NCBI RefSeq assembly: GCF_002920635.1
Contig: NZ_PQSR01000028.1
Span: forward strand, 1-64,000
Origin: Streptomyces sp. Ru72
GTDB lineage: Bacteria; Actinomycetota; Actinomycetes; Streptomycetales; Streptomycetaceae
Direction of reading: 5' to 3'
Length of the DNA stretch: 64,000 nt
Below, piece after piece: positions 26,357 through 34,798 of the stretch. The number at the start of each line of letters is the position of its first letter. Position 1 is the first letter of the stretch. The notes below the pieces were generated by a model. That model ran no database searches. It was not told the DNA's origin and saw nothing but the letters and a program-made list of their open reading frames with translations. A program made the translations under genes and the position numbers.

Positions 26357-26851
26357 ATGCAGCCGATCAAGCGAAGCTTCATGGGGGTGGCCGTCGGTAC
26401 GGCCATCGCCTTTGCCTGCACCTCACCTGCTTCGGCCGCCGGTGGTAACGGCCCGGGAGTCCCACGTGAAGAGGTATTCCAGTTGGTGGCCAGGTCGACG
26501 CAGACCAGCTCGGTCGACGTGAATCCGTCCGGCCCCAGCCAGGGAGACGAATTCGTCATCAGCGGAGAGCTGCTGAGCCAGGGCGCGACGGTCGGAACCT
26601 ACGGCGAGGTGTGCACGCTGACGCGCACCGGCCCGGTGGACTACTTCGATCTGCAGTGCGTCGCAAGCTTCACCCTGGCCCAAGGGCAGATCACCGTTCA
26701 GGGGCGGTTCCCCGTCACCCCGGCCGGTTCGGGTGAGGTCGATCTCGCGATCACCGGAGGGACCGGGCTCTACCGCACCGCCGGCGGTTACGTCCACGCC
26801 GTGAACATCAACAGCACAGACACGCAGGTCACCGTCCACCTCACTCGGTGA
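26357..26851 (+). CDS. Secreted allene-oxide-cyclase-barrel-like protein
   Basis: A 164-residue protein with a signal peptide (core about residues 8-25, cleavage at ASA-AG). The mature part is a beta-barrel pattern: DEFVISGELLSQG, GEVCTLTRTGPVDYFDLQCVASFTLAQGQITVQG, split here over several strands, and a closing GGTGLYRTAGGYV. This is the pattern of bacterial allene oxide cyclase-like or dirigent-like barrels; the bacterial members have no known reaction. Two cysteines (in EVCTL and DLQCV) may form a disulfide. The ATG follows GAGGAGA at correct spacing. It stands alone. Confidence 0.82.
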   Translation: MQPIKRSFMGVAVGTAIAFACTSPASAAGGNGPGVPREEVFQLVARSTQTSSVDVNPSGPSQGDEFVISGELLSQGATVGTYGEVCTLTRTGPVDYFDLQCVASFTLAQGQITVQGRFPVTPAGSGEVDLAITGGTGLYRTAGGYVHAVNINSTDTQVTVHLTR

Positions 26852-27002
26852 CCCCTACGTGCAGAGCCCGGGAGACCGAGGCCGGCGATGTGCCGGCCTC
26901 GGCTCGACCGCCAGCCGCGGTCGGAGTGCAGCCACGCGGGTGGCTCGACAGGCACGCGTTGCGCACTGCCCACTCGAAGCCGTCGCGAGCCGTCGATCCG
27001 GC

Positions 27003-28121
27003 TCAGTGCGGCAGCGTCGCCGGGCTCCCCCCGTTCGCCTCGAACCCGGCCACCGCCAGCGCGCGGTAGACCGCGTAGTCCGCCGCCGGGTCGGCTGTCA
27101 AGGTCCAGGGCAGCGCGCCCACGTGGCCGTCGACGTGGACCAGCTGGGCCATCGCCTCTCCCCAGCGCTCGCTGCGGACCAGGAAGAACACCAGCAGATG
27201 GCGGACGTGCGCCAGCATCGGGTCGTCGGGGCGGGCCGAGTGCACCGCGTGCAGCGCGCCGTGGACGGCCTTCGTGACGACCTCGCTCTGGTAGAAGCTG
27301 CTGACCAGGTTCACCTCGGGAAGGTGCTCGAAGACCGCGAACAGGGGCATGGCCGCGAGAAGCGAGCCCTGCGGGGCGCGGGCCGCGGCCGCCTCCGCGA
27401 ACGAGTACGCCAGCTCCCGCGAACCGTGCCACTTCTCGCACCAGTAGTGCAGCGCCGCCAGGTGTGCCCCCATATGGGTGGGCGCCCGGTCGAGGATCTT
27501 CAGCCACAGCTGCTCGAACTCCGGCTGCGGGTAGGCAAGGCCGCGGGCCACGGACAGTTCGACGATGTAGGGGACCGGGTCGCCGGGGGCCAGCAGCGCC
27601 GCCTCCCCGCACGCCGACCTGGCCTCCTCCATGATGATCCGGAACTCTTCCGTCCCCGGCGTCGACGTGCGCCACGCCTGCTGCACCAGGAACTCCGCGT
27701 GCACGGCCGCGCCCCCCGCGTCCTTGGGCGCCTCGGCCCGCCACACCCGCAGCCACTGTCCGCCCGGCGTCTCGCTCACCCCGCCGGGCCGCTGCCCCAG
27801 CTCCAGGGACGCGGCGCCCGCGAAGGCCTGCACGCGCTGCCATCGCGTCTCGCCCTCCGTCTCCGTGCCCGCGAGGAGCTGGGCGGCCGCGCGGTAGTCC
27901 TGCGTGCGCTGCACCACCTCCAGGACGTCCAGCAGGTCCTCGTCGGGGCCGGGCATGCGGACGTCCAGCTCCTCCTGGCGCACGAACCCGTAGTTCGCCG
28001 GGTCCGCGGCGTCCGGGTCGCCCGGCGAGACCTGCTGGATGCCCGCTCGCCGGCGCATGAGGACGGGGAGCAGGACCATGCTGAACAGGGCCAGTGCCAT
28101 CAGGACCCAAAGAATCACCAT
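27003..28121 (-). CDS. Membrane-anchored protein with helical repeat domain, DUF4034-like
   Basis: A 372-residue protein with one N-terminal membrane helix (about residues 3-22) and a large helical domain made of repeated helix pairs, such as AQLLAGTETEGE, VELSVARGLAYP and AALHYWCEKWHGSRELAYSFAEAAAARAPQGS over several repeats. It resembles the DUF4034 family from memory. The function is unknown. It is divergent from metB, an order kept in other Streptomyces. Confidence 0.75.
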   Translation of the reverse strand: MVILWVLMALALFSMVLLPVLMRRRAGIQQVSPGDPDAADPANYGFVRQEELDVRMPGPDEDLLDVLEVVQRTQDYRAAAQLLAGTETEGETRWQRVQAFAGAASLELGQRPGGVSETPGGQWLRVWRAEAPKDAGGAAVHAEFLVQQAWRTSTPGTEEFRIIMEEARSACGEAALLAPGDPVPYIVELSVARGLAYPQPEFEQLWLKILDRAPTHMGAHLAALHYWCEKWHGSRELAYSFAEAAAARAPQGSLLAAMPLFAVFEHLPEVNLVSSFYQSEVVTKAVHGALHAVHSARPDDPMLAHVRHLLVFFLVRSERWGEAMAQLVHVDGHVGALPWTLTADPAADYAVYRALAVAGFEANGGSPATLPH

Positions 28122-28325
28122 GACCCAAGCGAACCAGACCGGTCCGACACTTGGCCATCCTGGTCGCCGCGCCTGTGGAAAACCCCGCCGCCCGGGCCCG
28201 TTTCCCGTGCGGCGGTCCCCGTTTCCGGCTGCGGAGTGCCCCCTCCCGGTCGCGGCGGCCCCGCTGCGGGGCGCCCGGCCTCGCGATCCCGCGTCCCGGC
28301 CTTGGGCGCACTACCCTCGGAACCC

Positions 28326-29480
28326 ATGAGCGACAGGCACATCAGTCAGCACTTCGAGACCCTCGCGATCCACGCGGGGAACACGGCCGACCCCCTCACG
28401 GGCGCGGTCGTCCCGCCGATCTACCAGGTCTCCACCTACAAGCAGGACGGCGTCGGCGGGCTGCGCGGCGGCTACGAGTACAGCCGCAGCGCCAACCCCA
28501 CCCGCACCGCCCTGGAGGAGAACCTCGCCGCCCTGGAGGGCGGCCGGCGAGGCCTCGCGTTCGCGTCCGGACTGGCGGCCGAGGACTGCCTGCTGCGTAC
28601 GCTGCTCACCCCGGGCGACCACGTGGTGATCCCGAACGACGCGTACGGCGGTACGTTCCGCCTGTTCGCCAAGGTCGTCTCCCGGTGGGGTGTGGAGTGG
28701 TCGGTGGCCGACACCAGCGACCCGGCCGCTGTGCGGGCCGCCCTCACCCCGAGGACGAAGGTCGTGTGGGTGGAGACCCCCTCCAACCCGCTGCTCGGCA
28801 TCACCGACATCGCCGCCGTCGCTCAGATCGCCCGTGACGCGGGCGCCCGGCTCGTCGTCGACAACACCTTCGCGACCCCCTACCTCCAGCAGCCGCTCGC
28901 GCTCGGCGCGGACGTCGTCGTGCACTCCCTGACCAAGTACATGGGCGGCCACTCGGACGTCGTCGGCGGGGCGCTGATCGTGAACGACCAGGAGCTGGGC
29001 GAGCAGCTGGCGTACCACCAGAACGCGATGGGCGCGGTCGCCGGCCCGTTCGACTCCTGGCTGGTGCTGCGCGGCACGAAGACGCTCGCCGTGCGCATGG
29101 ACCGGCACAGCGAGAACGCCGCCAAGGTCGCCGACATGCTCAGCGGGCACCCGCGCGTGAAGCGCGTCCTGTACCCGGGCCTGCCCGAGCACCCCGGTCA
29201 CGAGGTCGCGGCGAAGCAGATGAAGGCGTTCGGCGGCATGGTCTCCTTCCGGGTGGAGGGCGGCGAGGAGGCGGCCGTCGAGGTCTGCAACCGGGCCGAG
29301 GTGTTCACGCTCGGCGAGTCGCTCGGCGGCGTCGAGTCCCTGATCGAGCACCCCGGGCGCATGACGCACGCGTCCGCGGCCGGCTCGGCCCTGGAGGTCC
29401 CCGCCGACCTGGTCCGCCTCTCCGTGGGCATCGAGAACGTCGACGACCTCCTGGAGGACCTGAAGCAGGCCCTCGGCTGA
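28326..29480 (+). CDS. metB: Cystathionine gamma-synthase/lyase (PLP enzyme)
   Basis: A 384-residue Cys/Met-metabolism PLP enzyme. The internal aldimine lysine is Lys204 in HSLTKYMGGHSD. Other blocks are YEYSRSANPTRTALE, EGGRRGLAFASGL and the closing LIEHPGRMTHAS with the substrate-carboxylate Arg. As gamma-synthase it would join an activated homoserine with cysteine to form cystathionine; the lyase reaction of the reverse pathway is an alternative since the families are alike. The start is ATG at 28326 with a TACCCT box about 15 bp upstream, so the leader is short. It stands alone. Confidence 0.93.
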   Translation: MSDRHISQHFETLAIHAGNTADPLTGAVVPPIYQVSTYKQDGVGGLRGGYEYSRSANPTRTALEENLAALEGGRRGLAFASGLAAEDCLLRTLLTPGDHVVIPNDAYGGTFRLFAKVVSRWGVEWSVADTSDPAAVRAALTPRTKVVWVETPSNPLLGITDIAAVAQIARDAGARLVVDNTFATPYLQQPLALGADVVVHSLTKYMGGHSDVVGGALIVNDQELGEQLAYHQNAMGAVAGPFDSWLVLRGTKTLAVRMDRHSENAAKVADMLSGHPRVKRVLYPGLPEHPGHEVAAKQMKAFGGMVSFRVEGGEEAAVEVCNRAEVFTLGESLGGVESLIEHPGRMTHASAAGSALEVPADLVRLSVGIENVDDLLEDLKQALG

Positions 29481-29496
29481 GGCACCCGCCTCAGCC
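29475..29496. terminator. Terminator overlapping the metB stop
   Basis: GGCTGAGGC pairs with GCCTCAGCC across ACCC; the stem includes the stop codon of metB and lies 6 bp before the end of the convergent small gene. Confidence 0.65.
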
Positions 29497-29501
29497 CGGC
29501 C

Positions 29502-29750
29502 TCACCATTCGCTGATCGGTGGAGTCGTCGTCGACGGCGGCTCCACCCAGGGGCGGGCGACCGACGCCCATACGGTGAAGGAGAGCGCCGCGGCCAGCAG
29601 GGCCAGCCACAGCACCCGGAGGGCAACCGTGCGGCGGCGCAGCAGGCGGCTGCCGCGCCGCACCACGTCCCCGTACAGGTCCGGCGGCACCGGAGGCGGT
29701 GTCCGCTCCAGCATCCGCCGTACGGTCGCCTCCCGTTCGGACACGTTCAC
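29502..29750 (-). CDS. Small single-pass membrane protein next to a sigma-like gene
   Basis: An 82-residue protein starting (GTG) MNVSEREATVRRMLE, with about 40 cytoplasmic residues including PVPPDLYGDVVRRG, one membrane helix (about 43-65) and a short exterior tail. GGAGG is 6 nt upstream of the GTG. It is 88 bp downstream of the sigma-like gene and may be its membrane-bound regulator, although it is shorter than usual anti-sigma factors and lacks the zinc motif. Confidence 0.75.
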   Translation of the reverse strand: MNVSEREATVRRMLERTPPPVPPDLYGDVVRRGSRLLRRRTVALRVLWLALLAAALSFTVWASVARPWVEPPSTTTPPISEW

Positions 29751-29838
29751 CGGGCACCTCCTCGGGCACACGGCCCGCGAAGGGCACTTCGGCGGTGCGC
29801 GGCGGGCCGGGGGCCGCACACGTCCGCGTACGGCACGG

Positions 29839-30342
29839 TCACGACGGCGCCACCTCCGGTGCCGTCCTCGCCGGCGCCGTCCTCGCCGGGGGGTGCAGCA
29901 GTGTCGCCATCGCCCGGGCGCAGATGGCCCGGACCCGCTCGACGGGCAGGCCGAGCAGCGCGGCCGTCTGTTCCTCGGCGACCCCCTCGTACATCCTCAG
30001 GACGAGGATCAGCCGTTCCTGGGGCGACAGGTTCACCAGCGGGCTGCCCGGGGCCGGCCGGTGCCTGCCGAGCGCCCCGTACTGGTGCCACGCCTCGCGC
30101 GCGAAGCGGGTGGCCAGATGCTGGCGTGCCCGGGCGTACGGGTCCTCGCCGCGCAGCCGGTCCCAGGAGGCGTACGTCTGGGCGAGGGCCAGCGTCAGCA
30201 GGCGCCGTGCGCGCGGGTTGTCGTCGGGGGCCTCCGCGGTGAGCAGGGTCGCGGCGTGCAGCAGCCGCCCGGCAGCGCCGGCGACGAACGCCTGGAACTC
30301 CCGGGCCCGGCGGGCGCCGTGGGACGCATGCCGTTCTCGCAC
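29839..30342 (-). CDS. Sigma-70 family (SigE/ECF-like) factor
   Basis: A 167-residue protein with a weak region 2 at the N-terminus (EFQAFVAGAAGRLLHAATLL) and a clear region 4 at about 110-155 (LSPQERLILVLRMYEGVAEEQ, split, then TAALLGLPVERVRAICARA). This is the layout of SigE-type ECF factors in Streptomyces. The GTG at 30342 was picked for GGGAGG four bases upstream; the longer reading to 30453 has poor coding character. The next gene downstream is a small membrane protein. Confidence 0.78.
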   Translation of the reverse strand: MRERHASHGARRAREFQAFVAGAAGRLLHAATLLTAEAPDDNPRARRLLTLALAQTYASWDRLRGEDPYARARQHLATRFAREAWHQYGALGRHRPAPGSPLVNLSPQERLILVLRMYEGVAEEQTAALLGLPVERVRAICARAMATLLHPPARTAPARTAPEVAPS

Positions 30343-30495
30343 CGCGCCTCCCGCCTGAGGGTGATCGTGAGGGACGGGACCTGTCGCGTACGTACGGTGT
30401 CGAGGGCGTGCGGCACACCGGACGGCGTACGGACGACAGGGACCCGCTCTCATAGGAGACCGGCGGCGCCTGCCCGGGTCAAGAGCCTTGGAGCA

Positions 30496-30547
30496 CCCGC
30501 ACGCGCGTGTGTCGGCGTCACGGCGTACGCGTGCGGGGCTCAGGACG
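30496..30547. terminator. Hairpin at the end of the marR gene
   Basis: CCCGCACGCG at 30496-30505 pairs with CGCGTGCGGG at 30538-30547 across a 32-nt loop. It overlaps the marR stop codon. The long loop makes it a moderate candidate. Confidence 0.4.
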
Positions 30548-31073
30548 CCGGCTGGGACTCCGCTCCCGCGACACCCTGCGTGCCCTGCCGAGCGGAGAGC
30601 GCGACATTGAAGCGGCTGAGGAGCGCGGTGAACGTCTCGCGCTCCTCCGGCGCCCAGTCGTGCGTCAGTTCGGCCATGAGCTGGCGCCTGGAGGAACGTA
30701 CCTCCTCGAGCCGGGACAGCCCGCGCGGGGACAGCTGGAGCACCACCGCGCGTCCGTCCTCCGGGTGCGAGGTGCGCTTGACGAGACCGGTGTCGACCAG
30801 CGGGGCGACCTGCCGGGTGACCGTCGAGGAGTCGATGCCCATGCTCGCGGCGAGCGCCTTGACGCCCATGGGGCCTTCCTTGTCCAAGCGGTTGAGCAGC
30901 AGGTACGCGGCACGGTCCATGGAGTTGCGCACCTGCCCGACCCCGCCGAGCCGCGTCTGCTCGGCACGGCGCGCGAACACCGCGACCTCGTGCTGCAGCG
31001 TGTCCAGAAGACCGGTGTCACCGACAGCGCTCATCTCGGTCATGTCCATCGACATCTCAGGTGTTGTGGGCAT
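30540..31073 (-). CDS. MarR family transcriptional regulator
   Basis: A 177-residue MarR-type winged-helix protein. The DNA-binding core reads GPMGVKALAASMGIDSSTVTR and the wing HPEDGRAVVLQLSPRG with the conserved DxR. It forms a dimer and should repress a nearby gene in a ligand-dependent way; the obvious neighbour is the divergent threonine ammonia-lyase gene, 146 bp away. A stem (CCCGCACGCG/CGCGTGCGGG, 30496-30547) at its stop may end the transcript. Confidence 0.9.
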   Translation of the reverse strand: MPTTPEMSMDMTEMSAVGDTGLLDTLQHEVAVFARRAEQTRLGGVGQVRNSMDRAAYLLLNRLDKEGPMGVKALAASMGIDSSTVTRQVAPLVDTGLVKRTSHPEDGRAVVLQLSPRGLSRLEEVRSSRRQLMAELTHDWAPEERETFTALLSRFNVALSARQGTQGVAGAESQPAS

Positions 31074-31219
31074 CGCCGGGGGCTCACTTCGTGCGTGGGG
31101 AGCTGGGTTGGGGGACAGGGTACGCGGCCGGGGCGCAGGACGTACCAGGGCTGTGCAAACCCGTTCCGCGCCTTGGTCACACCCGCTGTGGACGGGCGTG
31201 AACTGCGAGACTGGTGGTC

Positions 31220-32449
31220 ATGAACCACAGCACGGCCGACTCCCTGCCGATGGTGACGCCGGACGACGTCCGGGGCGCCCAGAAGATGCTCTCGGGCGTC
31301 GCACGTGTCACCGCCATGGAGGGCAGCAGGCACCTGTCCCAGCTGGTCGGCGCCCCGGTGCACCTGAAGTGCGAGAACCTCCAGCGGACCGGGTCGTTCA
31401 AGCTGCGCGGCGCGTACGTGCGCATCGCGGGGCTGCTGCCCGAGGAGCGTGCCGCCGGGGTCGTCGCCGCGAGCGCGGGCAACCACGCGCAGGGCGTGGC
31501 CCTCGCCTCCGCGCTGCTCGGTGTGCGCTCCACCGTGTTCATGCCGAAGGGCGCCCCGCTGCCGAAGATCAGCGCGACCCGCGAGTACGGCGCTGACGTA
31601 CGGCTGCACGGCCAGGTGGTGGACGAGACGCTGGCCGCCGCGCAGGAGTACGCGGCTCAGACGGGCGCGGTGTTCATTCACCCGTTCGACCACCCGGACA
31701 TCATCGCGGGTCAGGGCACGGTGGGCCTGGAGATCCTGGAGCAGTGCCCCGATGTCCGAACGATCGTCGTCGGCACCGGCGGCGGCGGGCTGATCGCCGG
31801 CATCGCGACCGTGGTGAAGGCGCTGCGGCCGGACGTACGGGTGGTGGGGGTGCAGGCCGAGGGCGCGGCGGCGTACCCGCCCTCGCTGACGGCCGGGCGG
31901 CCGGTGTCCGTCGAGAGCACGGCGACCATGGCCGACGGCATCAGGGTGGGGCGGCCCGGTGACGTGCCCTTCCGTATCGTCCGTGATCTGGTCGACGAGG
32001 TCCGTACGGTGTCCGAGGACGCGCTGTCGGCCGCGGTGCTGCTCTGCATGGAGCGGGCCAAGCTGGTCGTCGAGCCGGCCGGCGCGAGCCCCGTCGCGGC
32101 GCTGCTGAGCGACCCCGGCGCCTTCGAGGGCCCGGTGGTCGCGGTGCTGTCCGGCGGCAACGTCGACCCCGTGCTGCTCCAGCGCATCCTGCGCCACGGC
32201 ATGGCCGCGCAGGGCCGTTACCTGGCCGTGCGGCTGCGGCTGACCGACCGCCCGGGCGCCCTGGCCACGCTCCTCGGGGTGCTGTCGCTGGTGGACGCCA
32301 ATGTCCTCGACGTGAGCCACGTGCGGACCGACCCCCGGCTCGGGCTCACGGAGGCGGAGGTCGAGCTGCACCTCGAGACCAAGGGCCCGGAGCACTGCGC
32401 GGAGGTCGGGCACGCGCTCCGGAAGGCGGGCTACACCGTCATCGACTGA
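31220..32449 (+). CDS. ilvA: Threonine ammonia-lyase with C-terminal ACT domain
   Basis: A 409-residue fold-type II PLP enzyme that deaminates L-threonine to 2-oxobutanoate. The PLP lysine is in TGSFKLRGA (about residue 58), the phosphate loop in VGTGGGGLIAG. A single C-terminal ACT-like domain (about 335-405, starting RYLAVRLRLTDRPGALA) suggests a tdcB/ilvA-short form. It may serve isoleucine synthesis or threonine breakdown; the tdcB name is equally possible. The ATG at 31220 was taken; GTG at 31214 is two codons upstream. MarR is divergent. Confidence 0.9.
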   Translation: MNHSTADSLPMVTPDDVRGAQKMLSGVARVTAMEGSRHLSQLVGAPVHLKCENLQRTGSFKLRGAYVRIAGLLPEERAAGVVAASAGNHAQGVALASALLGVRSTVFMPKGAPLPKISATREYGADVRLHGQVVDETLAAAQEYAAQTGAVFIHPFDHPDIIAGQGTVGLEILEQCPDVRTIVVGTGGGGLIAGIATVVKALRPDVRVVGVQAEGAAAYPPSLTAGRPVSVESTATMADGIRVGRPGDVPFRIVRDLVDEVRTVSEDALSAAVLLCMERAKLVVEPAGASPVAALLSDPGAFEGPVVAVLSGGNVDPVLLQRILRHGMAAQGRYLAVRLRLTDRPGALATLLGVLSLVDANVLDVSHVRTDPRLGLTEAEVELHLETKGPEHCAEVGHALRKAGYTVID

Positions 32450-32512
32450 GGTCGGGCATACACGTCCTCGGCCCAGGTCGAGGGCGTGTCGGAAGCAGTC
32501 CGCGAAAAACCG

Positions 32513-32541
32513 TTGAGAGACGCGATACATCGCGTTATGGT
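32513..32541 (+). promoter_or_regulatory. Promoter with 16-bp palindrome for the DrrAB-type exporter
   Basis: TTGAGA (32513-32518), a 17-bp spacer and TATGGT (32536-32541) make a good vegetative promoter. Its spacer holds the perfect palindrome ACGCGATACATCGCGT at 32520-32535, which would block RNA polymerase if a repressor bound it. The ATPase start is about 125 bp downstream. The pattern of a palindrome between -35 and -10 is typical for drug-responsive TetR or PadR repressors of exporters. Confidence 0.7.
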
Positions 32542-32667
32542 GTGTGTCTCGTCACCTGGTGCCTCGTCACCTTGGGACGGGTCTGGCCCTCAGCGCGTTT
32601 TGCGCGTACTTTGCCATACCCCTGTCCCCGGCAGCTCGCCGTTTTTCCGACGACGTGGAGAACTCAT

Positions 32668-33678
32668 ATGCCAGGCGCCATCCATGCCGAAGGTCTGGTG
32701 AAGACCTTCGGAGACGTAAGGGCTCTGGACGGCGTCGACCTCGACGTCCCGCAGGGCACCGTGCTCGGCCTCCTCGGGCCCAACGGCGCGGGAAAGACCA
32801 CCACGGTCCGCTGTCTGACCACCCTGCTGCGCCCCGACAGCGGCAGGGCGTTCGTCGCGGGCATCGACGTGCTCAAGGACCCGGACGCGGTGCGCCGCTC
32901 GGTCGGCCTGTCCGGGCAGTTCGCCGCGGTCGACGAGTACCTGACCGGCCGCGAGAACCTCCAGATGGTGGGCCGCCTCTACCAGATGCGCGGCAAGGAG
33001 GCGAAGCAGCGCGCGGCCGAGCTGCTGGAGCAGTTCAACCTCACGGACGCCGCCGACCGCCCCACCAAGACCTACTCCGGGGGTATGCGCCGCCGCCTCG
33101 ACCTCGCCGCCGCCCTGGTGGTCCGGCCGCCCGTGATGTTCATGGACGAGCCGACGACCGGTCTCGACCCGCGCAACCGCCAGCAGCTGTGGGAGGTCAT
33201 CAAACAGCTCGTCTCCGACGGCACGACGCTGCTGCTGACCACCCAGTACCTCGAAGAGGCCGACCATCTGGCACACGACATCGCCGTCGTCGACCACGGC
33301 CGCGTCATCGCCCGCGGCACCTCCGACCAGCTCAAGGCCCGCACGGGCGGTGAGCGCGTCGAGGTCGTGGTGCACGAGCGCGAGCACATCGCGACCGCCG
33401 CCGAGGTGCTGAGCCGCTTCGGCAAGGGCGACGCCACGGTCGAGGAGCACACCCGCAGGCTCACGGTCCCGGTCACCGGCGGCGCCAAGCTGCTCGCCGA
33501 GATCATCCGCGAGCTGGACAGCCGCGGCATCGAGATGGACGACATAGGGCTGCGCCGCCCCACCCTCGACGACGTCTTCCTGTCCCTGACCGGCCACGCC
33601 GCCGAGGAGAAACCCGAGGGGAACGGCGCGGCCGAGGACCCCAAGGCCCGCAAGCGCACCAAGGAGACCGCCAAGTGA
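32668..33678 (+). CDS. DrrA-type ABC exporter ATPase
   Basis: A 336-residue ATPase of the daunorubicin-resistance DrrA family. Walker A is LGPNGAGKTTT (about residues 38-48), the signature is TYSGGMRRRLDLA, Walker B MFMDEPTTGLD and the H-loop LLTTQYLEEAD. The extra C-terminal domain (about 225-315) is the DrrA type. The ATG at 32668 follows GTGGAGAA. It overlaps the permease gene by 4 bp, so the two are translationally coupled and form a drug or lipid exporter. The substrate is unknown. Confidence 0.92.
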   Translation: MPGAIHAEGLVKTFGDVRALDGVDLDVPQGTVLGLLGPNGAGKTTTVRCLTTLLRPDSGRAFVAGIDVLKDPDAVRRSVGLSGQFAAVDEYLTGRENLQMVGRLYQMRGKEAKQRAAELLEQFNLTDAADRPTKTYSGGMRRRLDLAAALVVRPPVMFMDEPTTGLDPRNRQQLWEVIKQLVSDGTTLLLTTQYLEEADHLAHDIAVVDHGRVIARGTSDQLKARTGGERVEVVVHEREHIATAAEVLSRFGKGDATVEEHTRRLTVPVTGGAKLLAEIIRELDSRGIEMDDIGLRRPTLDDVFLSLTGHAAEEKPEGNGAAEDPKARKRTKETAK

Positions 33679-34526
33679 GTGCCGGAACCGACACCGTGCC
33701 CGTCGCGGCGCCCGCCAACCCCGTCGTCCGGTCCGTCCGCGACTCGCTGGTCGTCGCCCAGCGGAACCTGATCCGGATGGGCCGGATTCCCGAGATGCTC
33801 ATTTTCGGGCTGATCCAGCCGATCATGTTCGTGGTGCTGTTCACCTATGTGTTCGGCGGCTCCATCCAGGTCGGCTCATCCAACACCACCCAGGCCTACC
33901 GCGAGTTCCTGATGGCCGGCATCTTCGCCCAGACCGTCACGTTCGCCACGGCGGGCGCGGGCGCGGGCATCGCCGACGACATGCACAAGGGCCTCATCGA
34001 CCGCTTCCGCTCCCTGCCGATGGCACGTGGTGCGGTGCTGACCGGCCGAACCATCGCCGACCTGGTGCAGACGGCGCTCACCCTCGTCGTCCTGGCGGTC
34101 GTAGCCCTGATCGTCGGCTGGCGCACGCACGAGAACTTCGGCAAGGTGCTCGCCGGATTCGGCCTGCTCCTGCTGCTCGGGTACGCGTTCTCGTGGATCG
34201 GCGCGCTCATCGGCCTGTCCGTGCGCACTCCCGAAGCGGCGACCTCGGGCGGTCTGATCTGGCTGTTTCCGCTGACATTCATCTCGAACGCGTTCGTGGA
34301 CGCGAACCAGATGCCGTCCTTCCTGCGGCACATCGCGGAGTGGAACCCGTTCAGCGCCACCGTGCAGGCGTGCCGCGAACTGTTCGGCAACATTCCTCCG
34401 GGCTTCCGGACGCCCGACGCCTGGCCCATGCAGCACCCCGTGTGGGCCTCGCTGATCTGGTCGGTCCTGATCATCGCGATCTTCAGGACGCTGGCGGTCC
34501 GCAAGTACCGTTCCGCGACGGCATGA
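33675..34526 (+). CDS. DrrB-type ABC-2 exporter permease
   Basis: A 283-residue ABC-2 permease with six membrane helices; the first lies near residue 35 after the basic RNLIRMGRIPE stretch and the conserved EWNPFSATVQACRELFGN is near residue 218-235. The GTG start overlaps the ATPase stop (GTGA). It forms the membrane half of the exporter. Confidence 0.92.
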   Translation: MSAGTDTVPVAAPANPVVRSVRDSLVVAQRNLIRMGRIPEMLIFGLIQPIMFVVLFTYVFGGSIQVGSSNTTQAYREFLMAGIFAQTVTFATAGAGAGIADDMHKGLIDRFRSLPMARGAVLTGRTIADLVQTALTLVVLAVVALIVGWRTHENFGKVLAGFGLLLLLGYAFSWIGALIGLSVRTPEAATSGGLIWLFPLTFISNAFVDANQMPSFLRHIAEWNPFSATVQACRELFGNIPPGFRTPDAWPMQHPVWASLIWSVLIIAIFRTLAVRKYRSATA

Positions 34527-34530
34527 CGAC

Positions 34531-34568
34531 CACGGTGGCCTCCGGCGGCTCGGCCGGAGGCCACCGTG
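34531..34568. terminator. Terminator after the exporter genes
   Basis: CACGGTGGCCTCCGGC pairs perfectly with GCCGGAGGCCACCGTG across a 6-nt loop: a 16-bp stem 4 bp past the stop. Confidence 0.85.
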
Positions 34569-34599
34569 TTTGTCGGCGCCCGGCGGGACAAAGGCCCCA

Positions 34600-34677
34600 G
34601 ACACGCCAAGGCCCACCGGACACGACCCCTGGACACGCCAAGGCCCACCGGACACGACCCCTGGACACGCCAAGGCC
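34600..34677. repeat. Tandem 32-bp repeat, about 2.5 copies, followed by shorter units
   Basis: A 32-bp unit starting gacacgccaaggccc runs 34600-34631 and 34632-34663 without change, with a partial third copy to 34677. It is followed (34700-34760) by shorter related units around gacacgacgaggcccc. It lies in the non-coding gap between the exporter terminator and the end of greA. Confidence 0.85.
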
Positions 34678-34798
34678 CCTGGGCCACGACTGGCGCGCGG
34701 GACACGACGAGCCCCCGGGGCACGACGAGGCCCCGGACACGACGAGGCCCCGGGGCGCGCCCCAAGCGCCCAGGGGCCGCGAAGTGTCGGAGACGGGG

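Noticed and set aside
30540..32449. MarR as regulator of the DrrAB-type exporter
   Set aside because: The exporter has its own promoter with a different palindrome and lies beyond the ammonia-lyase gene; the nearest target of MarR is the divergent ammonia-lyase gene.
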